DNA of 64,000 nt, taken from assembly GCA_963722585.1 (NCBI GenBank), contig CAVRNU010000014.1, positions 1 to 64,000 on the forward strand, read 5' to 3'. Shown piece by piece: positions 52,448 through 61,060 of the stretch. The position numbers and the translations under genes are program-made. Numbering within the stretch: position 1 is the stretch's first letter; every line of letters begins with the position of its first letter. Below the pieces are notes generated by a model. It had not been told where the DNA came from. It saw only the letters and a program-made list of their open reading frames with translations, and searched no databases. The DNA is from KBS-96 sp963722585 (GTDB lineage Bacteria; Acidobacteriota; Terriglobia; Bryobacterales; Bryobacteraceae).

Positions 52448-54358
52448 ATGCAGCGTGGTTTCAAGCACGGGGCGCTTTCGCTCTGCGTAGCAATCGTGGC
52501 GGCGTGCCTGGGCACGGCCGCAAGCAGCGGCCGTGCCGCCCCGAAAATCACGTTTAACAAGCAAATTGCGCCGATCGTATACGAAAATTGCGCGCCTTGC
52601 CACCGGCCCGGAGAATCGGGTCCGTTTTCACTTCTCTCCTATGAAGACGTCAAAAGCCACGCCAGCCAAATTGCGGATGTGACCAAGCGGCGCTTCATGC
52701 CGCCCTGGCTTCCGCAACCGGGCTATGGCAGTTTCTTGGAAGAGAGGCGGTTGACGGACGCGCAAATTCAGTTGATTCAGGAATGGGTCGAACAAGGGGC
52801 GTTGCCCGGACCGAGCAAACATGCTCCCGTGCCTCCAAAGTTTTCGTCCGAGTGGCAGCTTGGACCGCCGGATCTCGTCGTCCACGTAACCAAGCCGTAC
52901 CAACTTTACGCCGACGGGCCGGAAGTCTTCTGGAATTTCATCATTCCCGTGCCCATCACGAGCACGAAATGGGTACGGGCCATCGAAGTAAGGCCGGGGA
53001 ATCCGCGCGTATTTCACCACGCTAACGTCATCATCGACCGGTCAGGGTCAGCACGCCGTCACGAGCAGACGCCGGGAGCCGGATTCCCTGGAATGGATCT
53101 AACAGTGGAAGAATCGACGTTCGATCCCGATGGCCACTTCCTATCGTGGAAACCGGGAAGCGCTCCCATGACTGAACCCGATGGCATGGCGTGGCGGGCC
53201 GACCCCGGCATGGACCTGGTGCTGAACACGCACCTGCGGCCCACCGGAAAAATAGAGACCGTCAATCCGGAAATCGGCATTTACTTTACGGACAAGCCGC
53301 AATCGAAGTTCCCGATGCTCATCCAGCTCGAGCATGACGGCGCGCTTTCTATTAAGCCCGGCGACCACGCTTTTTTGGATACCGACGACTTCCGGGTTCC
53401 GCTAGACGTGCGCGTTCTTGCCGTCTACCCGCATGCCCACTATCTTTGCAAGCTGATGGAAGGCTACGCGACGCTGCCCGACGGCACGCGAAAATGGCTG
53501 GTTCGGATTCCCGACTGGGATTTCAACTGGCAGGGAGTCTTCCACTACAAAGAGCCCGTCTTCCTTCCGCGCGGCACGGTTGTTCACATGCGGTATCACT
53601 ATGACAATTCAACGGACAATGAGCGCAATCCGAATCATCCGCCGAAACTCGTTACGGCGGGCATACGGTCCACCGACGAAATGGGTCACTTGTGGCTGCA
53701 AGTGCTTCCTGTTGAACCAGGCGATCAGCGCGCCGTTCTGCAGGAGGCATTGACAACGGAGCGGCTCGCAAAATATCCCGACGATTTTGGAGCCAACTTC
53801 AACATGGGCGATCTTTCGTTGAGTAAGGGCGACACCGACTCCGCGATCCGGTATTTTGCGCTCGCCTGGAAGGCATCGCCAGAGAGCGTGGTTGCGGCGA
53901 CAGAGCTGGGCGTCGCACTGTTTACGGCGTCAAAGATTTCCGATGCGGAAGTGCAATTCCGCAAGGTTCTGGATATGGACCCGCGATACACCGACGCTCG
54001 CTATAATCTCGCCAGCGCGGAAGCCGAGAACGGCGAGTGGGAAGCAGCCGCGAACGATTTCAAACAAGTCGTAACAGAGCGGCCCGACAACGAGAAAGCC
54101 CGTCAGCACTTGGGCGAAGTTCTCTATCTCTGGGGAGACGATCTGGCAAAGGCAGGAAACTATGATCAGGCGCAACTACGGTACCGCCAGGCGCTCGCGT
54201 ATCGCCCCGACGACCCGGAATTGCACACGAGTCTTGGCATGGCTTTCGTCCAACTTGGCCGCTTGTCCGACGCTCAAACACAATTTGAAGCCGCAGTGCG
54301 GATCGATCCGAAGTTTCAACCGGCCCAGAAAGCGCTCGCGACTCTCCACAGCCGGTAA
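52448..54358 (+). CDS. Cytochrome c / copper-monooxygenase-like / TPR fusion protein
   Basis: A 636-residue exported protein in three parts. After the signal peptide, residues ~35-130 hold one haem-binding motif (Cys48-Ala-Pro-Cys51-His52). Residues ~140-420 have the histidine pattern of the copper type II ascorbate-dependent monooxygenase fold: Val-Phe-His-His-Ala-Asn-Val, Leu-Asn-Thr-His-Leu-Arg-Pro-Thr-Gly, Tyr-Pro-His-Ala-His-Tyr, and His-Met-Arg-Tyr-His. Residues ~440-630 are five or six TPR units. A periplasmic redox enzyme or a surface complex subunit is plausible; the substrate is unknown. The gene is divergent from nadE. Confidence 0.85.
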   Translation: MQRGFKHGALSLCVAIVAACLGTAASSGRAAPKITFNKQIAPIVYENCAPCHRPGESGPFSLLSYEDVKSHASQIADVTKRRFMPPWLPQPGYGSFLEERRLTDAQIQLIQEWVEQGALPGPSKHAPVPPKFSSEWQLGPPDLVVHVTKPYQLYADGPEVFWNFIIPVPITSTKWVRAIEVRPGNPRVFHHANVIIDRSGSARRHEQTPGAGFPGMDLTVEESTFDPDGHFLSWKPGSAPMTEPDGMAWRADPGMDLVLNTHLRPTGKIETVNPEIGIYFTDKPQSKFPMLIQLEHDGALSIKPGDHAFLDTDDFRVPLDVRVLAVYPHAHYLCKLMEGYATLPDGTRKWLVRIPDWDFNWQGVFHYKEPVFLPRGTVVHMRYHYDNSTDNERNPNHPPKLVTAGIRSTDEMGHLWLQVLPVEPGDQRAVLQEALTTERLAKYPDDFGANFNMGDLSLSKGDTDSAIRYFALAWKASPESVVAATELGVALFTASKISDAEVQFRKVLDMDPRYTDARYNLASAEAENGEWEAAANDFKQVVTERPDNEKARQHLGEVLYLWGDDLAKAGNYDQAQLRYRQALAYRPDDPELHTSLGMAFVQLGRLSDAQTQFEAAVRIDPKFQPAQKALATLHSR

Positions 54359-54394
54359 CAGGGACGTTTGGGTTTCGCGCCTGAGTTCGCCACT

Positions 54395-56058
54395 TCAACG
54401 TCCCGTTGGCTGGTCCACGATGATTCCGAAACCGTCGAGCAGCGTGGAGGTTGCGTGCTGATAGCTGATGTATGCCTCCTGGTAGCCGACATACGCGGTT
54501 ACCAGCGCATTTTCGGAACTGGCCAGGCGGCTCTGAGAATCGAGCAGCTCGAAGGCAGTGATACTTCCCAGTTGATATTTCTGCTGTTCGGCATCTACAT
54601 TTTTCCGGGCAAGATCGCGAGCGCGAATGGCCGCCGCAATTGTGGCATCGGCGAGCTCGATCGAATGAATCGCCTGCCGGACATCCAGTATGATCTGCTC
54701 CTTGGTTTGGCGCTGGCGATAGCGGTCGCGCGTGCGACTCACCAGGGCATCGGCAAGGCTAGCTTGCGCGGTCCGGTTGTGAAACGGAAAACTGGCTGTG
54801 AGGCTAAAGCCGTATGTGGGGTAATTGAATTCCAGCACCTGCTGCAAAGTAGGTCCCAGCCCCGGTGGGGGCACAGTGGGAGTGACGCCGACCACGCCGC
54901 CAACGGTTAATTGGTTGATGCCCGGTCCGGAAGATCCGCCTTGCAGAGCTAGATCGAGCCGCGGCATCAAGGCATCGCGACTGGCGCGCGCGTTCAGATT
55001 GTCCACGGAAACGGCGGCGTTGGCAGCGACTATTTCGGGGCGTGCCTCGAGCGCCTTGCCGATCGCCTGTTCGAGTGGCAAAACGCTTGCCTTTTCGGGA
55101 AGCGCTGATGGGTCGTCATCGAGGATGATGCCGGTGCCACGCAACTCAGGTGTCAGATCGGCGCCAATGAGGCGGCGAAACCCGTCGAGCAACACTTCGT
55201 ATTGGTATCGCGCCTGAACGAGATCGCGGTCTCTCTCTGCCACTTGCGTTTCGGATTGATAGATATCGAGCTTCGATAGTGCGCCAAGGTCCAGAGCCTG
55301 CTTATCGTGGTCGTACGATTTGCGCGCGAGGTCGAGTGCCTGCTGGTCAACCTGAATGCTGGCGCGGGCTAGAACAGCCTGCCAGTATTGTGTGGCAGCC
55401 TGGGCCATGGCGTCCGATATCGTCGCTTCACTTTGCTTGGACGTGATGAGTAGCTGCGTTCGCGCTGCACGAAGTGGTGTCAGATATTGCAGGTTCGTAC
55501 GGTTTTGCAGCAAGGGCTGAGTAATTTGGAAATTCAGCACGCCAAATATCGAAGGAAACTGGTAGCTATCGCCTGAGCTGCGATAGGCATTGAATGTTGC
55601 TTCAAGGCGCTGGCCTGTTGGAAGCAACTGAGTGTAGTCGATGGTAGAGTCTGGCTAAGGCTATTGATCGTTCCAGGAAGCTGAAACTGGCCGCCGCTTG
55701 GCGAGCCGGAAATGGCATAGCTGAGCGGAGAAACCGACCGGATCGCACTGAACCCGAAATTGAGCGTCGGATCGAACGGATTCTTAGCGCTCACGATCTG
55801 ATCGGCCGCGGTATACACGTCCAGGCGGGTCACTTGCACGTCCGCCAGATTCTTGAGTACGAGCGCCAGGAACTCGCATACTTTCAGATGAAGTTCGCCT
55901 TCCGAGATGCGTTCAGAGAGGCCTTCCACTTCATGCTCTTCGACAGCGCTAGCGCCGAAGCGCTTCTGCCAGTACTTCTTGAGTGGTTCTTGACAAGGCG
56001 TAACTGTTGCGCTTGCGAGAAGAAAGAAAGTACACAATACGGGCCAGATCTTATTCAT
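54395..56058 (-). pseudogene. TolC-family outer-membrane protein, frameshifted
   Basis: Two overlapping frames: 56058 down to ~55640 gives a signal peptide (Pro-Val-Leu-Cys-Thr-Phe-Phe-Leu-Leu-Ala-Ser-Ala) and the first TolC segment to Gln-Thr-Leu-Pro-Ser; 55627 down to 54395 carries the rest from Leu-Leu-Pro-Thr-Gly-Gln-Arg. Restoring one base near 55640 joins them as Ser-Asp-Tyr-Thr-Gln-Leu-Leu-Pro-Thr-Gly. The second part is complete (Arg-Pro-Glu-Ile-Val-Ala-Ala-Asn-Ala-Ala; C-terminal Leu-Gly-Ser-Ile-Thr-Ala-Phe-Glu-Leu-Leu-Asp). Its ATG overlaps the MacB fragment's end by 8 bp, so it was the last gene of a MacA-MacB-TolC-type exporter. Given that neighbours are clearly dead, it is probably a true pseudogene. 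Confidence 0.8.
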
Positions 56059-56620
56059 CCCGGAGAGCTTCGATGGGGTCGATATTGGCTGCCTGCCGCG
56101 CCGGATAGATTCCGAAGATGAGGCCAACCGCAACGGACACGCCAAAGGCTATGGCAATGGATGCCAGACTCACAATGGTTTTCCACTCGGCTGTTTTAGC
56201 GATCGTCCAAGAGAGGAAGTAACCGAAGCCAATACCCACGCCGCCGCCGCCGATGGAGATTAAGACGGACTCGAGGAAAAACTGGCGGACAATGTCGCGC
56301 CGCCGTGCGCCGGTTAGAACGATGTTCATGATGCCGATGCCGCCGACTAGCAGTGAGATGGCAGCAATCGCCACCATGACATACGTGAAGATGGTTTGAG
56401 ATCGCTGCTGCTCGGCAAGGAGTTCCGCCGGAATGGTCACGGAGAAGTCGGGCGCGCCGTGGTGAGTGGAGTCCAAGATGGCAGTTACGACACGAGCGGC
56501 AGCGGCACTATCCGCGCCATTTTTCAGGCGGATATCGACGCCCGCCAGTTCATCTTTCAGATATCCGCCGACATCGTAGAACCGGTACTGAAACGTGGAC
56601 AGCAGCTTTTCCCAAGCGGA
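56051..56620 (-). pseudogene. 3' fragment of a MacB/FtsX ABC permease
   Basis: The frame is open without a start from about 56620. It contains the end of the MacB periplasmic domain (Phe-Gln-Tyr-Arg-Phe-Tyr-Asp-Val-Gly-Gly-Tyr, then Val-Asp-Ile-Arg-Leu-Lys) and the FtsX C-terminal helices (Tyr-Val-Met-Val-Ala-Ile-Ala-Ala-Ile-Ser-Leu-Leu, Gly-Gly-Ile-Gly-Ile-Met-Asn-Ile-Val-Leu). Directly after Asn-Ile-Val-Leu the usual Thr-Glu-Arg-x-x-Glu-Ile-Gly-x-Arg-Arg-Ala-Leu cytoplasmic loop is missing, and the sequence resumes at Gly-Ala-Arg-Arg-Arg-Asp-Ile-Val, an in-frame loss of about 16 residues. The ATPase and the permease N-terminus are absent; the sequence meets an opposite-strand fragment at ~56620-56640. 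Confidence 0.8.
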
Positions 56621-56639
56621 GAGCGAACGAGGAGACGCG

Positions 56640-57416
56640 GAGGTGGTGGTGAGCGAGTCGGCGGCGGAATTCTACTGGCCAGGCGAGAGCCCGCTAGGTC
56701 ACCGCATTTCGGTCGCGCCCAGGCTGAAGAATGATCCGCCTCGTTCTTTCTACACCGTGATCGGCGTTGCGAAGGATGTTCGCAATACATTTCTATCAAA
56801 GATAGACCGCTATTACTTCTATTTCGCGAAGCCTTTTCCGGACGCGTTCGGATTAGTGCTTGTACGAACGCGCAACCGCCCGGAATTGTCTTTTGCGGCT
56901 CTTCGCAATGCGCTATCGACGGGGAGTCCGGCGCTCGCGCAGCAGTCGTATTTGATTACTCTCGAAAGCGGCCCGGTCCAAGTGCAAAAGCTCATGGTCG
57001 AGGCGCCTGCGACGATTGCGATGTCGCTCGGTCTGTTAGCGCTGCTTTTGGCATCGGTGGGAGTGTATGGCGTGGTGTCGTATTTGGTTGCCCAAAAGAC
57101 ACGAACAATTGGGATTTGCATGGCAATTGGCGCGCAGAAGAAAGACGTGATCTGGATGGTATTACGCGAGAGTCTGAGATCGGTTGCGCTCGGCGCCGGG
57201 ATTGGATTGCTCGGCGCGCTTTGCATTTCGGGCATGCTCAAGGCGGTCATGGAAATGCCGGACTTGCCGGATCTGACGTATCAGGCAGGTGTGTTCAATC
57301 CGGTAATATTCCTGATTGTTGTTGCCATACTCGGCGCGGCCGTGGGATTGGCCAGTTTTGCGCCGGTGCGGCGCGCGATTCGGGTGGACCCGGCGGCCGC
57401 GTTGCGCAACGAGTGA
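56640..57416 (+). pseudogene. 3' fragment of an ADOP-type ABC permease
   Basis: About 258 residues of an acidobacterial duplicated-permease protein: end of the second periplasmic domain (Val-Val-Ser-Glu-Ser-Ala-Ala-Glu-Phe-Tyr-Trp-Pro-Gly-Glu-Ser-Pro-Leu-Gly) followed by four FtsX helices (Leu-Leu-Ala-Leu-Leu-Leu-Ala-Ser-Val-Gly-Val-Tyr-Gly, Ile-Gly-Ile-Cys-Met-Ala-Ile-Gly-Ala-Gln) and the usual end Asp-Pro-Ala-Ala-Ala-Leu-Arg-Asn-Glu. A full protein has ~800 residues. The open frame extends to 56595, but the first ~15 codons are antisense of the MacB fragment. It lies head-to-head with that fragment inside an otherwise minus-strand exporter operon. Confidence 0.82.
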
Positions 57417-57447
57417 ATTGCGGGGCGGAACTGACAGCTTCGGCGAA

Positions 57448-58058
57448 TCAGTAGTGCGCCGCTGCGGCGGCGTTCGCCAGAAGATCGGTACGCAGAGCCT
57501 GGAGGGCGACTTGGACCTGAGGGTCGCGGCGCATTTCCAGTTCGTTGCCGGCCGCAACGCCGCAAGCTTGTGTCGCGATTTCCTGTTTCAGGCGGCTGGT
57601 AATCCAGGGTCTGTCGCGCGACCAATCGGCCGCGCTTGGCTCTATGTTGCGTTCGGCGAGATCGGATTGCGCCTCTTTGAGGGCATATTCCTGATCGGCC
57701 GTGTCGAACTGGACGACAACGTCGCCAGCCTTCACGGCTTCTCCATTGCGACGGAGAAATGTGATGTGGAGAGCGGTGCTTCCGTTCAGAGGGGCAGTCA
57801 GCAATTCCGAATTGCCGCCGCGAATTTCGCCACGCGCGAAGATGGATAGCGACACGTCGCCGCGGGCTACTTTGACGGTGGGAACGTCAGCGGTGGCGCC
57901 AGTTACAAACGTGCGATAAATGCGCGTGCCATACCAAAGCAGGCCACGAGAGCGGCGCCGCAGAGAGTGACAAGAAGCGGTTGCAGACGTCGGCGCGGAG
58001 AGGGACCTGGCGCCTTTGTAGGGGGCGCGGCATTCGCAGGATGCAGAACAGAGCTCAT
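57448..58058 (-). pseudogene. HlyD-type adaptor, third copy, broken
   Basis: ATG 58058 (overlapping the preceding stop as ATGA) starts a protein with one membrane helix (Pro-Leu-Leu-Val-Thr-Leu-Cys-Gly-Ala-Ala-Leu). Restoring one base in the A-run at 57936-57938 (coding T-run) continues into the lipoyl-like part: Val-Lys-Val-Ala-Arg-Gly-Asp-Val-Ser, Ala-Val-Lys-Ala-Gly-Asp-Val-Val-Val-Gln-Phe-Asp-Thr. After Ala-Gln-Ser-Asp-Leu-Ala-Glu the coiled coil and barrel are missing and the remaining ~75 residues resemble no adaptor. A dead membrane-fusion protein. Confidence 0.78.
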
Positions 58059-58474
58059 TTGTTCTCCAGTTTGTCTTTATCCGCGTCGATACGCGCTTGC
58101 GCGACCGCCTGATCCATCGAAGCTTGCGCCTGCTTCAAGGCCTGCGTCTTCTCACGCAGGTCCTGCTGAAGCTTGCTGGGATCGAAGCGGATCACGACGT
58201 CTCCGGCTTTCACTTCGCTGCCGGGTGGGGCAAGCCAAACGATTTGGAGATCGGGAACATCGAGCGGAGCAGTAAGCTCTACTTTGCGCGCGGCACGCAA
58301 GGCGCCGCGGCACCGGACGATCACGGCAAAATCGCCTTTCTTCGCAGTTGCAGTCGGCAGGTTCGGTGCGGCGCTGGCGCGTGTCATGCGAATCCAGATC
58401 GCCAAGCCAAAGCCGATGACGAAGAGCGCCGCCAGGAGACGAGCGGAGGTTCTGATGATTCCGCGATGTTTCAT
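58055..58474 (-). pseudogene. HlyD-type adaptor, second copy, truncated
   Basis: 139 residues: membrane helix (Leu-Leu-Ala-Ala-Leu-Phe-Val-Ile-Gly-Phe-Gly-Leu), then the adaptor core start (Gly-Asp-Phe-Ala-Val-Ile-Val-Arg-Cys-Arg-Gly, Gly-Ser-Glu-Val-Lys-Ala-Gly-Asp-Val-Val-Ile-Arg-Phe-Asp) and the first coiled-coil turn (Ala-Leu-Lys-Gln-Ala-Gln-Ala-Ser-Met). It stops at Asp-Lys-Leu-Glu-Asn-Lys; relatives continue for roughly 250 more residues. ATGA overlaps link it to both neighbours. It may have become a mini-protein, but loss of the second lipoyl half and barrel argues for a dead gene. Confidence 0.7.
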
Positions 58475-59480
58475 CTACCTACCTCAGCGGCGTGCACGGG
58501 CAGTTGAATATCAACCGCGGCAGAAAGATCAGGGAGCAGATGCGGATCGCTTTGATTCAGACGGAAGTGGGCGCTGAACGTTTTGATGGGGCTCTCCATG
58601 GCGGATGAGGCAACCGGGCTGGCGGAATCAAATTTGGCGCTAAAGCTGAGCTCCGGAAAAGCATCCAGATGCACCGTGGCGCTGGTGCCCGGGGCCAGGG
58701 CAGCCACGTCCGGTTCCTCGATCGAGACCTCGACTTGCATCTCGTTCGGGTTGAACAAGCGCAGCAGCGGCGAGCCGGGCCAGAGTTCATCGCCTTCTTG
58801 GGCGTGGCCTAACGAATTATTGCGCCAGACGTTCTGGAGGGCGACCATGCCATCGAGCGGCGCTCGTAGCTCGAGCTTGCGGATGTTCGATGTGCGCGTT
58901 CCACCGCTACTTTCTGACGATCGCGCTGCAGTTCCACAATGCGGCTTTCGGCAGCCTCGGCCTGCTCGTGAAAGCCAGTGGATTTTTTCAAACTGGCGAC
59001 ATGCTCGCGGGCGTCGTCGACCTTAATCTGATTCTTCTGACGGTCGATCTCGCTGAGGATGGGCCCTTTGCGCATCTCGATCTGCGCCTTCGCGAGGTCG
59101 GCTTCGGCCTGCTCGAGATCAGCCTGACGCTTGGCGGCGTTGTTGCGATGCTCCGCCGCCTTCTGGTCGACCTGATGACTGAGATCTTCAAACTTCGCGC
59201 TCGCGTCGCGTACAGCTTGCAGCTCTTTTGTGTCGTCGAACTCGGCAAGTAACTCGCCTTTATGAACCTTAGCGCCGTTCGGAGCCAATCTCGTCAAGGT
59301 CAAGTTCCCGGCCTGCCCTTGAACGATAGGTACCTGGACGATAAAGGACTCGAGCGGTTGAATGGTTCCAGTGACACGGATGCTGCGCACCGCTGGACCC
59401 GCGCCGAGCATGACGGCACACAGGACAGGGTAGGCGGCGAGGAAACGCCTCACCGGCCACCGCCGACGTTTGGGCCGCAC
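58471..59480 (-). pseudogene. HlyD-type adaptor, first copy, frameshifted
   Basis: 59480 down to ~58900 gives a membrane helix, Gly-Thr-Ile-Gln-Pro-Leu-Glu, the first lipoyl half (Gly-Ala-Lys-Val-His-Lys-Gly-Glu-Leu-Leu-Ala-Glu-Phe-Asp) and a coiled coil. Restoring one base near 58895-58898 continues as Asn-Ile-Arg-Lys-Leu-Glu-Leu-Arg-Ala-Pro-Leu-Asp-Gly-Met-Val-Ala and then the barrel (Met-Gln-Val-Glu-Val-Ser-Ile-Glu-Glu-Pro). Apart from this single base the protein would be nearly complete, ~335 residues. It is the first gene of the minus-strand HlyD-MacB-TolC operon. Confidence 0.78.
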
Positions 59481-59624
59481 GATTCATGTTAGACGGATAA
59501 TTTGCGCAAAGGGTTCCTGCGGATGACGGGCTTCGACAGGCCAAAGCGCCTGTCCCATTTAGCCGCTTGACGCTCGCAAAATGTCCAAACTCGATGGCTC
59601 CGGCGCGGAGCCGGAGCAAGGGGT

Positions 59625-59891
59625 CTAGTTATACTCGTAAGCAACCTTTCTGAACCTGTCTTTTGCGTTGTAAGTTCGATCGAGAAACTCGGCAACTTGT
59701 GCCCCGGAGAAGAAGAAATCCACAACCACTTCGAGTGCACCTGCTTCGAAGTTGTCGGCGGCCCGGACGGTCGGCGTCGCGAAAGGCCCGCCTTCCGAAG
59801 ATTTTCCGCGTGTATGACTTATGCAGCGGAAGTTCATCTTTCGAGCCATCGGCGCAGTTCGAGCAGGTTCTCCTTGAGAACATACCCGCAC
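59625..59891 (-). other. Possible C-terminal gene fragment
   Basis: The last ~40 codons of this frame (Gly-Ala-Leu-Glu-Val-Val-Val-Asp-Phe-Phe-Phe-Ser-Gly, ending Lys-Val-Ala-Tyr-Glu-Tyr-Asn) look like real protein, but the first half overlaps the receiver gene antisense-free in another frame and has poor composition. No family recognised. It may be the tail of a gene lost by deletion. Confidence 0.25.
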
Positions 59892-60175
59892 GCCCCTGCA
59901 CTCGTCGCAGCCTGGCGTAACGCTGTGTCATCGTAATCGGTTACGATCACGATCCTCGCTGCCGGATGGGCTGCTTTGATCTGAGTCGTTGCTGCGATCC
60001 CATCTAACCCGTTCATGCGAATATCCATCAAAACAAGGTCCGGCCGCTCCGCATTATATGCGGAGACTGCTTCGGCGCCGTTCGTGCATTCGCAAATCTC
60101 GTCGGCAAAGGGGAATGCGATGCTGCTGATCAACCGCCGTACTGCGGCATTATCGTCCACAATCAGGAGTTTCAA
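59834..60175 (-). CDS. Single-domain response regulator
   Basis: A 113-residue receiver domain with Asp7-Asp8 metal ligands, phospho-acceptor Asp51 (Val-Leu-Met-Asp-Ile-Arg-Met), Thr79 and Lys101 (Tyr-Val-Leu-Lys). No DNA-binding domain follows; acidobacterial receivers paired with propeller kinases often lack one. Its usual partner would be the kinase directly upstream, which is wrecked, so it may now be orphaned or serve another kinase. The receiver itself appears intact. Confidence 0.88.
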   Translation of the reverse strand: MKLLIVDDNAAVRRLISSIAFPFADEICECTNGAEAVSAYNAERPDLVLMDIRMNGLDGIAATTQIKAAHPAARIVIVTDYDDTALRQAATSAGACGYVLKENLLELRRWLER

Positions 60176-60320
60176 ATGTCCCTCGGTTTGCCACTTAGTT
60201 GAACTTTAGCGTTGAAGACGATTCTGGGGAATCGAGACTGCTACGGATTTCAATTACGTAAGACCCCAGTTTTTGTCTACGTGGTCCCACGTAGGAGAAC
60301 AGTAATGGAACTGAATACGG

Positions 60321-60900
60321 TTAAACTCGCTGGCTGCCCAAATCGATTTCGATAATCACCATCGTGCCCTGTCCTGGCGCGGATTGAATAGTAGCTTTCC
60401 CTTCAAGCAGCTGTGCTCGCTCCGAAATGCCTGTGAGGCCGAAGCCGCCGGAGTCCCTTCGATCATCGCCTCGAGCGCCTTGGTCAAGCCAAGCCGGTCC
60501 AGCCGGTATGGCCGGAGGTTGTACGAAATCTCCTTCACTTCCCGCACGGCTCCGGATGCTTCCGCGGAAATCTCCTCAATCCGTTCGCGTTGTGCGTTAT
60601 TCAACTCAGCACCGCCCGCGGGGTTTTGTAACAGTAAAAGAGCCAAGTTCTTGATGATCATAAGCCGTTGGCCCAGGTAAGACTGCTCCCAGCCTCATTC
60701 CACACACCGTCACGCGCCAGCACCCAGAGGTTACCGCGGTTGTCAACCGAAGTGCCAGATATGTTGTCGGGCGGTAATCCGTCTCGCTGAGTGTACGGGC
60801 TGAAGCGGCCTTGGTGAAATTGCGTGAGGCCGCTGCCTTCCGTACCGGTTTGGATGAAACGCGAAAAAACAAAGCGTGCTGTAGCTTTCTCGAACACCGG
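60321..60900 (-). pseudogene. Beta-propeller sensor histidine kinase, collapsed
   Basis: Three minus-strand pieces of one large kinase remain. 60897 down to 60658 reads as a two-component regulator propeller blade (Thr-Gln-Arg-Asp-Gly-Leu-Pro-Pro-Asp-Asn-Ile, Asp-Asn-Arg-Gly-Asn-Leu-Trp-Val-Leu). 60661 down to ~60470 is a NarX-type dimerisation region (Glu-Ile-Ser-Tyr-Asn-Leu-Arg-Pro-Tyr-Arg-Leu-Asp-Arg-Leu-Gly-Leu). In another frame, 60460 to 60321 is the ATPase end (Gly-Gly-Phe-Gly-Leu-Thr-Gly-Ile-Ser-Glu-Arg-Ala, Gly-Gln-Gly-Thr-Met-Val). Most blades, the conserved phospho-His and the ATPase N/G1 boxes are gone. The usual gene is ~3 kb; this is under 0.6 kb. Confidence 0.8.
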
Positions 60901-61060
60901 CGCTCGTAATGTATTAGCATCTTAGGTTATCGCGAGGTTTTGGACGGCCTCCATCTCCTCTGTTCACCGGTTTCTGAGCGGCTGGCCTAACGGGGCACAC
61001 TAGTACATTTCAAGTACGGTGCTTCCCTCGCTGTGCCCTATATAATCGAGCAGATCTGGG

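Noticed and set aside
54361..54404. GGGACGTT...AACGTCCC inverted repeat between converging genes as a terminator
   Set aside because: The loop is 28 nt, no T-run follows, and one arm overlaps the tolC stop codon.
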